A DNA stretch of 64,000 nucleotides from Physcomitrium patens (lineage: Eukaryota; Streptophyta; Bryopsida; Funariales; Funariaceae), in NCBI RefSeq assembly GCF_000002425.4, contig NC_037266.1, forward strand, positions 7,691,180-7,755,179, given 5' to 3'. The notes beneath the pieces were generated by a model. That model was not told the DNA's origin, did not search any database, and saw only the letters and a list, made by a program, of their open reading frames with translations. This document shows, one piece after another, positions 25,401-39,435 of the stretch. The translations under genes were made by a program, and so were the position numbers. Each line of letters begins with the position of its first letter. The first letter of the stretch is position 1.

Positions 25401-25984
25401 TTATCCCTCTTTCTAGGGATGAGTTCCACAAAGAGTGGTGATCACATGTCAAAGAAGTCTAAGATGCGGCAAATTGTATTTGCCACATACTCTGATCTTA
25501 GTTCTCTTTGAAGATGATTGATAAGGCCTCTCAACTATCGATAGTGTCCCATATCAGGGTGGAAAGACCACCTAGTTATTTGATTATTGTTGAGGCCTTC
25601 ATAACTTTTTTTAAATAAAATATTTGAAATACCATTAGGAGTTGTTCTTATCTCTAGTAAAATCACTAAACATTAGGAGTCCCTTCAAAGGTCGTGATAC
25701 CAAACACGTTGTATCTTGCCATCTATTTGATGAAGAACATGTCATTTTTGAGGATCTTCATCTCAATTGTATTGTCTTGAAGGTTGTGACAATTATAATG
25801 TCTCGTTTGACAAGTCAGCAAACAAAGGTTCTTGAGTCAAATTCGTTGATTATTGATTCTCCATCTCTTTAGTGCCACAACTATAAAGAAGTTACAAACA
25901 AGGATTTAAAGTAAATGTTATCTTGCTTAGAACTTGTTTCTTTCATAAGGAAGATTTTCATCTTAATTTTGATAGATGTCATCA

Positions 25985-27044
25985 ATGAAAAGCCTCCATC
26001 ATCTTTTTTGTATTTGCAAGATTCTTTACTAGCTCTCATGTGCGTTCATTAATATCATATCCGCACCAATGGATAAGATATTCTAATTTATTTTGATGCT
26101 ACCTTGAATCTAGGACTTCTTCTACTTCGAACTCTTTATTATTATCCACTTTTATAAGAAGAGGTGGAGCTTATCTTCTTCTTGGTATGTCCACTGTCTT
26201 GTATGGTTCAAGAAGAGACACATGGAATATTGGATGGATTTTCATTGACTCTGATAGGTATAAACGATATGCAAATGGATTGATTTGTATAGAAATAGAA
26301 AATGGTCCGAGCCTTTGATAGTTCAATTTATCACAAGGACAAGTGGTCTTGATATCGTGACAAAGTAACCATACCTTGTCACCTATGTGGAATGGTGATT
26401 GTTCCTTTCCATAGACATTCCCCATTGATCTTTTGTTATTCTTGAGTTTCTTTTAACTAGACCTTCATTGTTGCATATAGCTTTGACAAATGATTTTCCA
26501 AATATTTTGCTGCACGATTATCAGCTTTTGAAAAGTCAAAAGTATTAAGTCATGGATGATAACTACAATCGGCAAAGAAAGGTGTTTATTTTATAGAAGA
26601 ATGTACCGTGTTATTGTAAGCAAATTCTGCCAATGGTAAAAGAGTTGTCCAATCATCTTGTTGGTAATTAATGATATATCTTAAATACTGCTCCAAAACT
26701 TGATTAATATGCTCCATTTGTCCAATACTTTGAAGATAGAATGTTAAAGATAGTTTTATATCCACTTTTAGAATCTTGAAAAGAGTTTGCCAAAATCTTG
26801 ATACAAATTGAGTTCTCTTATCTTATATAATGTCCTTGGATAATCCATGATAGTGATAGATATTGTCAAGAAAGAGTTTAGCTATTTCTCCACCTGTGAT
26901 AGATTTTGTACATAGTACAAAATGTGACATCTTGGTAAAATGATTTACTATCAGAGATATGGAGTCATAGGAACCTGAGATTGGAAGATTTGTGATGAAA
27001 TCCATAGAAACAGAAGACCATGGTTGTTTTGTGATGGGTAACGG
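25985..27044 (-). pseudogene. Chromovirus A integrase C-terminal half and chromodomain (broken)
   Basis: On the - strand, the integrase core begins DFITNLPISGSYDSISLIVN (27005 downward). After a decayed stretch, the integrase tail GDKVWLL ... LGPFSI ... HPIFHVSLLEP lies at 26425-26171. It is followed by a chromodomain at about 26160-25985 (FEVEEVLDSR, LEYLIHWCGYD, ERT) that carries in-frame stops where Trp codons are expected. Chromodomains target integration to heterochromatin marks in this family. The upstream part of the integrase lies beyond insertion B at 37030 and above, and the frame is continuous across the B insertion site. Confidence 0.85.
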
Positions 27045-29033
27045 TGTCGTGATGTAACATGACTACTAGGTGAAAGAGTGTGGAAATTATTGTAATGTAA
27101 AAGATCTTAGTTCAAAGTATTAGAACAAATTATCTTAGAAATATAGTTAATAGTCAAAAGGGTAGTAAAACAAAAAGGTACCAATGCTGCATTTTAGAAA
27201 GGTGACTTCTATTTGCTTTGTAGGACCATAAGTAAGGCAAAACAAAGTAGATTGGAAAAATAAATGATATAGGCATCTTTAGAAGGAAGTTAAGAGTAAA
27301 TTCTAGCAAAATTTACTTAGAAAAACTAGATATTGATACCCGGAGAGGGCCGGTTATGAACCAAGATCGAAATCAGATCTTGAGGCACAAACTGAGTCTC
27401 GACGATGACTCCAAGGTTCTTTTGCAAATCGAATAGTGGAATTTGATGGCAGACTAGATAAAGTTTCTATGAGCATTAGTTTTGGGTGATTTGGATCTGT
27501 ATTAACTTTGTAAGAACTTTACAAAGTCAAGGTTTGTTTTGGATGACTTGGATATTATGAAATAAAATAGGATTTACATTTTGGATGATTTCAAGAGTTT
27601 TGTAATAGATCTATAGTTGAAATTTTGTGGATTAATGGTAATAGTTGTATTCAATATGTGTTATAAATTTGAGCTTGATCTAATAGTTGAAATGAGGATT
27701 ATTGAGGTTTAAGAGAGTCAAGATCTCAGAAAGTAGAATTTTAGGTCTAGTGAGGATTTTTAAGATTTCTTGAAATCTACTTGTTGGATTGGAGTGAAAC
27801 TTATGTAAGAAGATATTAGACTTATTTTTCTATGTATATGAAAATTTTGAGTTCAATAGAACGGTGAAAAAAAGAGATATTGGCTTTGAAAGATTGACAT
27901 TAAGGTTGGAGAAGGAGGCTGGCCAATACCCAAGCACATTTTTGATGTTATCGTCTATTTGATAATTTTGATCCTTTTAAAACTTATTGTGCTTATTTTC
28001 AACTTAGTTTTTAGAAAGTGTACAAAATTCAAGTTAAGATCAATAGTTTATTCATTAGTTATTGAGGTTTAAATCTGTTGTAGGAATTACTGGGGTTTGG
28101 TTGGGATTTGGTTTAGGATTTGATTTAGGATTTGGTTGGGGTTTGGTTTAGAATTTGTTTAGGATTTGATTTAGAGTTTAGGATTTGGTTTAGGATTTAG
28201 GATTGGGTTTAAAATTTGGTTGGAATTTGATTTAGGATTTGGTTTAGGATTAGGGTTTGATTTAGGGTTTAAAGTTTGGTTAGGATTTGATTTAGGGTTA
28301 GGATTTGGTTTAGGTTTAGAGTTTGATTTAGGGTTAGGATTTGGTTTAGGTTTAGAGTTTGATTTAGGGTTTAAGGTTTGGTTAGGGTTTGATTTAGGGT
28401 TTAGGATTTGGTTGAGATTTGGTTTAGGTTTAGGATTTGATTTAGGGTTTAAGGTTTGATTAGGGTTTGGTTTAGGATTTAGGATTTGGTTGGAATTTGG
28501 TTTAGGATTCAAAATATGGTTAGGGTTTGGTTTAGATTTAGGATTTGATTTAGGGTTTAGAGTTTGATTAGGATTTGATTTAGGATTAGGATTTGGTTAG
28601 GGTTTGATTTACGATTTAGGATTTGATTTAGGATTTAGTTAGGATATGGTTTAGGATTTTTTTAGGATTTGATTTAGGATTTAGGATTTAGAATTTGATT
28701 TAGGGCTTAGGATTTTATTAGGATTTTTTAGGATTTAAGATTTAGTTAATTTTGGCCTAAATTTTGAATAAATTCCAATAGGATTTTAACTAAGATTAAA
28801 TTAAGATTGAATTGAGATGTATTTGAGATATATTTGTGATCATTCTAATATTTCTTTAAGATTTCTTATTATTTCTTTGGAATTTCTTTGAGATTTCTTT
28901 GAATTTGATTAAAGTTTGTTTAGCATTGTTAGTATTCTATTAGAATTATGTTTTTTATTATTACAATTCTCATTCTACCTTCCAAAGTCAGGTGCTCGGA
29001 GCATTCTCAAGCAAGACTTCACTTGTTATGACA
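27045..29033 (+). repeat. 5' LTR of element B
   Basis: Starts TGTCGTGATGTAACA, ends TTATGACA, and is near-identical to 35080-37025. Its 3' third is a degenerate telomere-like repeat array (28085-28745). Confidence 0.9.
28085..28745. repeat. Degenerate GGTTTAGGATTT / TTTAGGG-like array in the element B 5' LTR
   Basis: Tens of short units of the form GGTTTAGGATTT, GATTTAGGGTTT and GGTTAGGGTTT follow each other without a fixed period. Many contain TTTAGGG or TTTAGG. Both strands stay open over about 100 codons, producing meaningless repeat ORFs (Asn/Pro/Lys-rich or Gly/Phe/Leu-rich). Confidence 0.9.
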
Positions 29034-29399
29034 TATTTGGTCAATCCGACGTGAAACGCTTGAGGTGGAAGGAATTTGGTTTTCTTGGATTATTTGAATT
29101 TTGGAGAAGGAAGGCAAGGAGATGGAAGGAGGAATTTTTGATGGTGCTTCAAGTGGACTTAGAAGTCGTATTTTAGGTGGAGTTGGAAGAGGAACTTCGA
29201 TTGGAGGACAAGGTATGCATTTTCATCCTAACTCTACAAACATGTTTGAAGCTTTGGCCTTATTCATACAACAGCAATAACAACAGGTTAAAGATCGCAA
29301 AGGGAGTATAACTAACAAAGCATTACAAGCAATTGTGGACAAGATCGATCAATTTGAAAGAAAGGATATTACAAAATATTTAAGATATTATGTAAAAAA

Positions 29400-31519
29400 A
29401 TGGAATTGAAGCGTATTTCAAAAAAGAAGATGGTTCAATTATTTGAATTAGCCTCTACACGAGAGATAAGAAATCAAGTAAAGTCTCTTATAGGACATTT
29501 TGGAGGTTCATGGGAGAAATTTTTTCAAGCATTGAAGGATGAATTTTTCTTAGAAGATAGTGATAGGGTTACAAAAAAGTCTTTTTTCGAATGGATTGAA
29601 TGGCCAGAGAAGGATCTTCTAGTAACAAAATTATTAAGAGAGTTTGAAAAGTAATATTCTTCTTTATCAAAGAAAGAAAGATAATTGTTGGATCCAAGTA
29701 AGGTGGAGCTCTTTCTTCAAGCAGCTGATAGAAAGTTACAAGAAAAGTTAGAAATCTTGCTTGAAGATAAAGAAGAAGATGAAGGATTTACAATAAATTG
29801 GAAAAAAAATAGAGGAGGCAGTAGAGTTGTTGGCAAAAAGAGAAAGGAGAAAAGATAGGATGGATGTTCAAAGACCATTACAAGCATCTAAGATAAAGGT
29901 GTCTAGTACCCATCCAACATCTTTGATTCAATCTTCAATAGCTACATCAAAGAAAGAAGAAATGGGCATCAATGAAATTACATGTAGGATGAGAGATTTG
30001 TAAATAAAATTTGCAAAACTTGAAGAGAAGGGTCAATCATTAAGAGTATCAATAAAATAAAGACTAGGACCAATAGAGGGTGTAGTACATAGGTACATGT
30101 GGTGTGATAGCATAGATCATTCAAGGAGGGAATGTGAAGATTTTACAGAGGCATTTTGTAAAAGAGTTGTTTTTTTTAAAGATGGTATGATATACTTAAA
30201 AGAAAGTAGAGAAAAATTAGAAACAAATTTTGGTAAAGGAGGAATGAAATTATTTGTTGGAGATACTTTTAAAGTGCATACAATCTCAAGCAATGAAGCA
30301 TCAACATATTCGATGGAAGCAGATCCTAGTAAATGTTTAAGTATAAATCTTGAATTTCTAAGAGAATCTAGTTCTTTGTGGACAAGTACAATGAGTTATG
30401 CTGAAAGGAAAAATTTTACTAGAAAAGATTTAAAACGTGTTGGTAATAAAATTTGACAAATTACTGGGTGGGATGATCCAGTAGATAGATTATTTGTGCA
30501 TGCTCATATTGTAAGAAGTCAACATGAAGCATTAATAGAAAAAAAATGAAAGAGAGATGAAAATAATGAAAGGCCCTCAAAAAGAACTACAAAGGGAGAA
30601 AAAGTACGACAATAAAAGAATCCTATTCATGAAGAGGCAACAAAGAACATTTCCACAAAGAGAAGAGAAATTAAAAAAGAAAAAGAAAAGGCTCATGCTT
30701 ATAAATTACAATCAGATATTGAAGCTGCTACATATTTGAAGAAGGTATTGGAGGAGCGGATTTTAAGTGAAAAGGTTGAATTCACAATTGGTGAAATTCT
30801 AGGAATTACAAAGCGTGAATTTCATGAAGTTATTATTGATATAATAAAGAAAAAATGACAATCTATAGGAGACTCTATGACATCAAATGTACAAGGAACA
30901 AAAGCAATGGAAAGCAATGAAGATGAAGAAGATGAAATACAAAATTTTGGAGATGTCTTGCGAGTAAGATTTGTAGAAAAAAAAAGATGTCATTCAAGCT
31001 TCTAGATATCATTCTAGAAGTCATTGGGCAAAGGCTAGGACAGAGACTTTAATAAAATTGGAGAATTTAAAAAAACCAGTTGTAGCATTGATTGATCATG
31101 GTTTTGAAATCAATCCGATGTCAAAAGAATTGTATAACAAAGAAAAATGGCCTATTGATACTAAACATGGGTGGATGATAACAGTAGCAAATAATTCAAA
31201 AGAAGATTTATATGGATCATGTCCAAATATCAAGGTGACAATAGGAGATGTTATTCATGAACAAAATTTCTTTGTACAAGACATGTCTACATATCCTATT
31301 ATATTTGGACAACCATATATTATTGCCATACGAATGGAAACAAAAGTAATGGATGACGGTTCAGCCTATGCAAGAATAAGAAGCCAAGATGGAATGAAAG
31401 CAGTTCAATTTTTAACTTTTTGCGCTAATCATGAGAGAAATCGTAATAAGTTGAGAGAAAAGCCATTATCAAATGAGAATTTTGAAGACCTTGAGGATTT
31501 TTACCACACACCATTGTAA
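29400..31519 (+). pseudogene. Element B gag and protease (ORF1, broken)
   Basis: The gag frame opens at 29400 but is shifted and stopped repeatedly. It contains a CCHC-like knuckle near 30097 whose first Cys is replaced by Tyr (YMWCDSIDHSRREC). The protease stretch at 31058-31519 carries VALIDHGFEINPMS, where plant retropepsins show DxGSE. It ends PL-TAA followed by AGC, at the same place as in element C. Confidence 0.8.
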
Positions 31520-34500
31520 AGCGGGGTTGCAATGGATTAGAGAAAAAAAAGCTCCCTTTTAATTTAGAAGAAAAAATATTATCTACCTAACTTATTGGAA
31601 TGACACAAGATTGTATATTCACTTTTAAGACTATTGACAAGATGAAAAAGATGGACAGATGTTATATTAAATATATTGAGCAAAACTTGAAAGAAAATGG
31701 AGAATTGGTTGAAAATGAATTTATTTCAGGAGCATATGAAGAAGTAGGTTTTGCAAACATTATGGAGAAATTAAATTATCTATTATAATGTAGGTTACAA
31801 GTAGAGAATAGAATTATTAATGTATATTCTAAAGAATTTTATGATGAAATTCAAGGATTTATAGAAAATTTAAGTCGCCAAGAGGTATGTGTTGAAATTA
31901 AGTATAAATCAGTAGCAAGAAAGGTCAAACCAGTGGCTTTGCCACTACCATCTGATTGTAAAGAAAAGATAAGTGGAGCATCGACACAACCAAATTTAAG
32001 AGATTCAAGGAAAATAGGGCATAAATTTATGGATGTTACATTAGATGGATTAAATGTTGGATGCGATGAATTTTTGAAAAAATGTGAAGAAAAATATTTT
32101 AGGAATATGCTTTCATGTCATGGAAAGGCTTTTGCATTTGAAGCACATAAAATTGGGTGTGTTGATCTAAGTATTGTAGCACCTATGGTTATTTTTACTA
32201 TTCTTCATGAACCATGGAATTTGTGACCAATTCTAGTACCAAGAGCACATTTATCTAAGTTAGTAGATTTACTCAATGAAAAGATTAAAATAAAAATTTT
32301 GGAATCATCTATGGCACCCTACTCTAATCGATGGTTTACAGTGCCAAAGAAAAATAGAAAAATGAGATTTATATAAGATATGTAATGCTTAAATAAAGTG
32401 ACTATTAGAAATATGGATTCAAGTCCAATTATGGATGAATTTGCAGAAGCATTTGTTGGAAGAACTATCTACTCAATGGATGATCTTTATTCAGGTTATG
32501 ATCAATTTTAATTGACAATACAAAGTAGAGATTTGACAACTATGAAGACACCATTAGGATTGGTTAAAATGTGTATATTACCACAAGGGGCTACAAATTC
32601 TGTAGCACATATGGTTAATGGAATGCATAAGGTATTAAGAGATTTTATTTCAAGAATAACAATGCCTTTCTTAGATGATGTACCAATTAAGAGATGTGAA
32701 GAAGAAAGAAAAGATGAGACTTTGGATTCAAAGGGATGTAGAAAGTTTGTGACAGATCATATTAAAGATTGTGAGAAGATTTTGAAAAGATTGAAAGAAG
32801 TTCATTTAACCTTATCGGGGGCAAAATCAATGTTTGGAATAAAAGACGTTTTGGTGGTAGGACACATATGTGGTTCATATGGTCGTAAGCCAAGTATAAA
32901 AAAGATTGATATTATTAAAAAGATGAAAGAATATACAAGTACAACGGAAGTGAGAAGATTTTTAGGAACATGTATTTTCTATTATATATGGATACCTCAC
33001 TTTGCACATATAGCAAACCCATTGTATGAATTGTTAAGAAAGAATAAAAAATTTCAATGGAAAGAACAATGGAAAGTTATAGAAAAATTGAAAGAACTTC
33101 TTTCTTCATCTCCAACTTTGAAGAAAATAAATTATGAAGGTGGAAGGCCGGTGGTATTAACAGTTGATACAAGTTCAATTGGAATAGGTTGGACACTTGG
33201 ACAAGATGATGAACAAGGGAATAGATATGTAGTAAGATTTGGAGCAAAGGTATTGAATTCCAAGCAAAAGGCATATGCACAAATCAAAAGAGAATTATAG
33301 GATGTACTAATAGATATAAAAAATAAAAAAGAATACTTGATTGGGACATCAGTAGTTATAAAAATAAATTGTCTACCTTTGATAGGCATGATTACAAGTT
33401 GTTCAACTCCTGATATTGCTATATTGAGGTGGATAGCATATATCAAATCTATGAATCCAGAATTTAAACATATTACAGGGAGAGAAAATTCAGTTGCAGA
33501 TATGTTATCAAGAGCAAGGTATAATGATGAAAAAGAGATGATTGATTTGGAAGATGATGTGGGTACAAAATTTAATACTAATGCATTATCAAAGGAAAAA
33601 GGTATATGTTTGAATATACCATTGGAAATATTTTCAAGAGATTTATATGAAAATGAATGGAAAGATGTTGGAGAGTATTTGAGCACATTAAAGCAACAAA
33701 AAGGTTAGACAGATCAAGAATTTAAGAAAATATATAAGAAAGCCTATGGATATTTTTTACATGATGGATATTTATGGAAGCATCCAAAAAAGAGAAGAAA
33801 AGTACCACAAAAGGTGGTATGTGGTTTAAAAGCTCAACAAAGGATTATTAAAGAATTTCATGAAAATTTATAGGCAAGACATCGAGGTATTTGGGCAACA
33901 TTCATTAAGTTAAGAGAAAAATATTGGTAGAAGAAAATATACAAAGATGTAGCAAAATTTGTAGGATCTTGTGAGACTTGCCAAGTGTATTCAAATATTC
34001 GGCATCAAGATGGGTTACATCCAACATACCCTTTGGCTTTATATTACAAGTGGGTAGTGGATTTAGTGGCAATGCCTATGGGACTTGGACAAATGAAGTA
34101 TTTGGTACTTGCATAAGAAGATTTATCAAATATGGTTAAAGGACGAGCATTAAGAACAAAGGATACTAAAAGAGTATGTCAATTTTTATTAGAAGAGGTT
34201 ATTTGTTGCTATGGTTGTATTAAAAAAATCACGGCGGATAGGGATGAATTGGATGCAAATGAAGCACGAGAATTCTTTAGTAGAATATAAATTAAACTTT
34301 CTTTAAAAACAACATATAATCCAAAAGGTAATGGTAAAAGTGAGTGTGGACATTCACCTATTGTTAAGGCATTAGTAAAGGCATACAATGGCAAAGCACA
34401 TGAATGGCCTAGACTACTACCATTTGTACTTTGGGCAGATCGTACAACTCATAGTATAGTAACAGGTTATATGCCTTCTAAATTAATATATGGGCAAAAA

Positions 34501-34990
34501 CCAGTAATGTTAATAGAAGATGTACCTATATGGAGTGTATTGCCTTGAAAGAATGACCTCAAAAGAGAAGAACTTTTAGCATTATGGATTCAATAACTAG
34601 AAAAAAAACCTAATGATATTGAAGTAGCAATAGAAAAATTGAAAGAAGCAAGGGAAAAGAATAAGGAAAGATTTGATAAAAAACATTGATTATGACCTAA
34701 GGCAATTGAAGATGGTGATTGGATACTAGTTTATGATAGTAGCTTAGACAATCAACATAGCACTATGAAGAGGTTTACAAAGAGATAGTTTTGGCCTTAT
34801 ATTGTCAAAAAGGCATACAACAATGGAACATATTCATTATAATAACTTGATGGTACAGAATTGAAGGTACACATAGTAGGCAAACGAATCAAGTTATTTA
34901 AACAAAGAGATGAAGATATTTTTTTTCATAAAGAATAAACTCCAATACATGATATTGAGATTGGAAAAAACAAGCATATTGAAGATCAAG
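31495..34990 (+). pseudogene. Element B RT - RNase H - integrase (ORF2, broken by nonsense codons)
   Basis: One frame runs from 31495, overlapping ORF1 by about 25 nt in the -1 frame, to about 34.9 kb, interrupted by many stops. RT: LPQGATNSVAHMVNGMHKV and MPFLDDVPIK (catalytic pair Asp-Asp kept). RNase H: VLTVDTSSIGIGWTLGQDD. Integrase zinc-binding and core regions follow (ETCQVYSN, ITADRDELDA). Many stops replace Trp or Gln codons of element C, consistent with C-to-T/G-to-A decay. Confidence 0.85.
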
Positions 34991-35079
34991 AATTAGACCA
35001 AGATAAAGAACATTCTACATCAATATATTGAAAAATTGTTGGTGCATGCCGGAAGATGTACAGATTCAGGGGAGTTGGA

Positions 35080-37025
35080 TATCATGATATAACATGACTA
35101 ATAGGTAAAAGAGTGTAGAAATTATTATAATGTAAAAGATCTTAGTTCAAAGTATTAGAACAAATTATCTTAGAAATATAGTTAATAGTCAAAAGGGTAG
35201 TAAAACAAAAAGGTACCAATGCTGCCTTTTAGAAAGGTGACTTCTACTTGCTTTGTAGGACCATAAGTAAGGCAAAACAAAGTAGATTGGAAAAATAAAT
35301 GATATAGGCATCTTTAGAAGGAAGTTAAGAGTAAATTCTAGCAAAATTTACTTAGAAAAACTAGATATTGATACCCGGAGAGGGCCGGTTATGAACCAAG
35401 ATCGAAATCAGACCCTGAGGCACAAACTGAGTCTCGACGATGACTCCAAGGTTCTTTTGCAAATCGAAGAATGGGATTCGATGGCAGACTAGATAAAGTT
35501 TCTATGAGCATTAGTTTTGGGTGATTTGGATCTCTATTAACTTTGTAAGAACTTTACAAAGTCAAGGTTTGTTTTGGATGACTTGGATATTATGAAATAA
35601 AATAGGATTTACATTTTGGATGATTTCAAGAGTTTTGTAATAGATCTATAGTTGAAATTTTGTGGATTAATGGTAATAGTTGTATTCAATATGTGTTATA
35701 AATTTGAACTTGATCTAATAGTTGAATTGAGGATTATTGAGGTTTAAGAGAGTCAAGATCTCAGAAAGTAGAATTTTAGGTCTAGTGAGGATTTTTAAGA
35801 TTTCTTGAAATCTACTTGTTGGATTGGAGTGAAACTTATGTAAGAAGATATTAGACTTATTTTTCTATGTATATGAAAATTTTGAGTTCAATCGAACAGT
35901 GAAAAAAAGAGATATTGGCTTTGAAAGATTGACATTAAGGTTGGAGAAGGAGGCTGGCCAATACCCAAGCACATTTTTGAGATTATCGTCTACTTGGTAA
36001 TTTTGATCCTTTTAAAACTTATTGTGCTTGTTTTTAACTTAGTTTTTAGAAAGTGTACAAAATTCAAGTTAAGATCAATAGTTTATTCATTAGTTATTGA
36101 AGTTTAAATCTGTTGTTGGAATTACTAGGATTTGGTTAGAGTATGATTTAGGGTTTAGGGTTTGGTTTAGAGTTTAGGTGGGATTTGATTTAGGGTTTGA
36201 TTCAGGGTAAGGATTTGATTAGGGTTTAATTTAGGATTTGGTTGGGGTTTGGTTTAGGATTTTTTTATGATTTGATTTAGAGTTTAGGATTTGGTTTAGG
36301 ATTTAGGGTTTGGTTTAGAGTTTGGTTGGGATTTGGTTTAGGGTTGAGGGTATGGTTAGGGTTTGGTTTAAGATTTAGGATATGGTTAGGTTTTGGTTTA
36401 GGGTTCAGGGTATGGTTATGATTTGGTTTAGATTTAGGGTTTAGAGTTTGATTAGGATTTGATTTAAGGTTAGGATTTGGTTAGCATTTGATTTAAGATT
36501 TAGGATTTAGTTTAAGGTTTGGTTTGGATTTGGTTTAGGATTTGATTTAGGGTTTAGGATTTAGGATTTGGTTTAAGATTTGGTTGGGATTTGATTTAGG
36601 TTTAGGGTTTGATTTAAGGTTTAAGGTTTGATTTTGGTTTGATTTAGGATTTAGGATTTAGGATTTGATTTAGAGTTTGTTCAGGATTTGGTTTAGGATT
36701 TAGGATTTTATTAGGGTTTTTTAGGATTTAAGATTTAGTTAGTTTTGGCCTAAATTTTGAATAAAGTCCAATAGAATTTTAATTAGGATTAAATTAAGAT
36801 TGAATTGAAATATATTTGAGATATATTTGTGATCATTCTAATATTTCTTTAAGATTTCTTATTGTTTCTTTGAAATTTCTTTGAGGCTTCTTTGAATTTG
36901 ATTAAATCTTGTTTAGCATTGTTGGTATTTTATTAGAATTAGGATTTTGTTGTTGCAATTCTCATTCTACCTTCCAAAGTTAGATACTCGGAGCATTCTT
37001 AAGCAAGACTTCACATATTATGACA
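35080..37025 (+). repeat. 3' LTR of element B
   Basis: Starts TATCATGATATAACA and ends TTATGACA. A purine-rich tract (GGGGAG) lies just upstream. It carries its own copy of the TTTAGGG-like array at about 36120-36745. Confidence 0.9.
36120..36745. repeat. Degenerate TTTAGGG-like array in the element B 3' LTR
   Basis: Same composition as the 5' LTR array but with different unit order and spacing, so the array has rearranged between the two LTRs while the flanking LTR sequence stayed nearly identical. Confidence 0.9.
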
Positions 37026-37029
37026 ACGG

Positions 37030-39431
37030 ATGAAGAAGTCCGTAAGATTGATGACAAGGAGTTTTTGATCTTGAGCAAACATCACAAGATTGTACATAAT
37101 CTTTGAGTGCCTTCTATATTTGGAGCCACCAAAAATCCCTGGATATTACTTCCAAAGTTTTATTATATCCAAAATATTGTGCTATGAGAAGATCATGATG
37201 AGCTTGAAGAACAGGTCATCGAGTTATTCCTTCTGGAATATATAGGCGTCTCTTATAATATAGTAGATTTTTCTTGAATTCAAACTTGAAAGTAACATGA
37301 GACTTTGAAGGATTTCCTTTAATATCACGAATAAAAGAATTAGAAGAAATACTTGACTAAACTTGCTTAATGAAAGTTGAATCAATAGTTAGTACTGATT
37401 TTATTGCTCGAAGATGAAGATGTTCTAGCTTCAAGAGAATTGTCCATTGTTGATCGAAAGTAACATCTCCTTCCTTTAGTATGAGGTAAGGTCGTCTAGA
37501 AAGTGCATTTGACAAACCTTACTCTTTTCTCGGTCGATAAGTGATCTTGAATTCAAATCTTGACAAAGATATACTCCAATGAGTTTAGAAATGGTTCAAA
37601 ATATGTGCTCACATAAAATATTCAAGGTTCTTGTAATCTGTATATACAGTGACTAGACTAAGAGCACCTTCTAGATAATGGCACCATTCTTGAAATGAAT
37701 CCACGATTACAAGAAGTTCTTTGTCATGGATTTCATAATTGATCTCGATTGCTAAAAATTTTCTAGAATGAAAAGCTACTAGATGAAGTTTATCATCTAT
37801 TTCCATTTGTGATAATATGGCATTCAAAGCAAAGTCTGATGCATATGTTTCCATAAAAAATGGCTTAGAAAAATCGATGCAATATAAGATTGGTGCAAAA
37901 CCAAAGGCTGTCTTCAAAGCTTCAAATACCACTTCGACTTCTTGATTCTATTGAAGTTTGTCTTTACAAGTCAAACGTGTAAGTGGAACTGCAACTTGAG
38001 AGAAGTCTTTGATAAAGATCTAGTAGTAGTTGGCAAATTCCAAAAAGCATTAGATATCTCTTATCATTTTTAGGATCTTCTAATCTGTAATTGCTTGAAA
38101 TTTCTTAGGATCTATCATAAGTCTATTATTTGAAATGATGTATCTTAAGAAGTCGACTTGAATAGTGTGAAATATATACTTTTTTATCTTGGCATAGAGT
38201 CTCGCATCTCTTAGTTTTTGTAACACATGACAAAGATGAAGTTCATATTCTTCTGTGTTCTTAGAATAGATTAAGATGTTGTCTAGGTAATAGACAACAA
38301 AATCATCTAAAAACTCTCAAAAGACATCATTCATTAGATGTTGGAATGCTGCTAGTGTATTTATAAGTCGAAAAGGCATGACGTTATCTTCAAAATATCC
38401 ATACCTTGTTCGAAACAAAGTCTTCCATTCATCTCTTTCTTTGCTATATACCAAATTGTATGCTCATCATAGATCTATTTTTGTATAGATCTTAGCTTGA
38501 TTCAACTCATCAAGGAATCCAGATATCAAAGGTAGTGGGTACCTATTCTTGATGGTGATTTGTTGAGTCCTTGATAATTGACACACATCCGCAATGACTC
38601 ATCTTTTTTTTTCACGAATAAAATTGGAGCTTTTATTGGAATTTTGGAATGGCGTATGAAGTTCTTGGCTAGATTTTCTTCAATACATTCCTTGAGTTCA
38701 ACCAACTCATTTTGTGATAAACTGTAGATTGATCTAAATGGTGGTTGTGCTCCTTCTTGAAGATCAATTGAGTAGTCATAGGAATGATGTTTTGGAAGAG
38801 TATCCACATTCTTCTTTTCAAATATATCTTGAAAATCTTGATATTGGCTTAGAATGCCACATAAAGTCTTTCCACTAATAGAAATAGGTGCGACATAAAT
38901 GATAGAAGGTGATCCTTCTTTTATAACATACAAGAAAATTCTTGCACCTACAAATATAGGTTTAATTGTACTAGACTTATGACTTTCTACTTCATTAACT
39001 ATGTTCTTGCTTATACTTTCAGAAAAGTCAAGACTACAAGAAGTCCAATCTATTTTAGGATTATATTTTTTTAGCCATGGTAAACCTAAATCTAAAATGA
39101 TTGGATTAGAAAGAAATCTAATGATATTAAATGTTACAATGCAACTATGACCATTAGTTGCTACTTCTATAGGAAGGATTTTATGGGTAACATCTCCTAA
39201 AGACAACGGACGACCATCTATGATTTCTGCATGAATAGGTTTAGTTTTCTTCTATAAAAGTATGTTATATCTTTTAGCAAATTCTTCATCTAAAAAACAT
39301 GTTAAGGCTCTTGAATCTAATAAGACAAAGGCTTTGTGATGTTTAGCTCCTAAAATAAAATTTATCCTAAAACAAGGAGAGGGTTCTAAAGAAAGAATAG
39401 GACCTTCACTAGGTGTTGTATAAGATTCTAG
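37030..39431 (-). pseudogene. Chromovirus A protease/RT/RNase H and integrase N-part (broken)
   Basis: From 39206 downward on the - strand: protease end and linker (ILDLGLPWLKKYNPKIDW), then RT N-part with [37 protein letters not shown]. The RT active site near 38280 reads YLDN instead of YLDD, losing a catalytic Asp. RNase H lies at 37932-37609 (METYASDFALNAILSQ). Frames are broken between these blocks. The integrase resumes on the other side of insertion B. Confidence 0.85.
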
Positions 39432-39435
39432 CCGC

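Larger units (their letters stand above)
27041..37029 (+). mobile_element. LTR retrotransposon B (Ty3-like), with 4-bp TSD ACGG
   Basis: Element B is 27045..37025 with LTRs of 1,989 and 1,946 bp. ACGG flanks both sides (27041-27044, 37026-37029). Internal order is gag, protease, RT, RNase H, integrase. It sits inside chromovirus A in the opposite orientation. LTR copies look nearly identical outside the degenerate repeat region, suggesting a fairly recent insertion, yet coding frames are full of stops, so it was probably mobilised in trans or decayed quickly. Confidence 0.9.

Noticed and set aside
28171-28512. Long Asn/Pro/Lys-rich ORF (and its Gly/Phe/Leu-rich antisense partner)
   Set aside because: Translation of the degenerate TTTAGGG-like array in the LTR of element B. 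Both strands are open because the repeat contains no stops.
33132-33686. 184-codon - strand ORF
   Set aside because: Antisense shadow of the element B RT/RNase H region, which is recognisable on the + strand.
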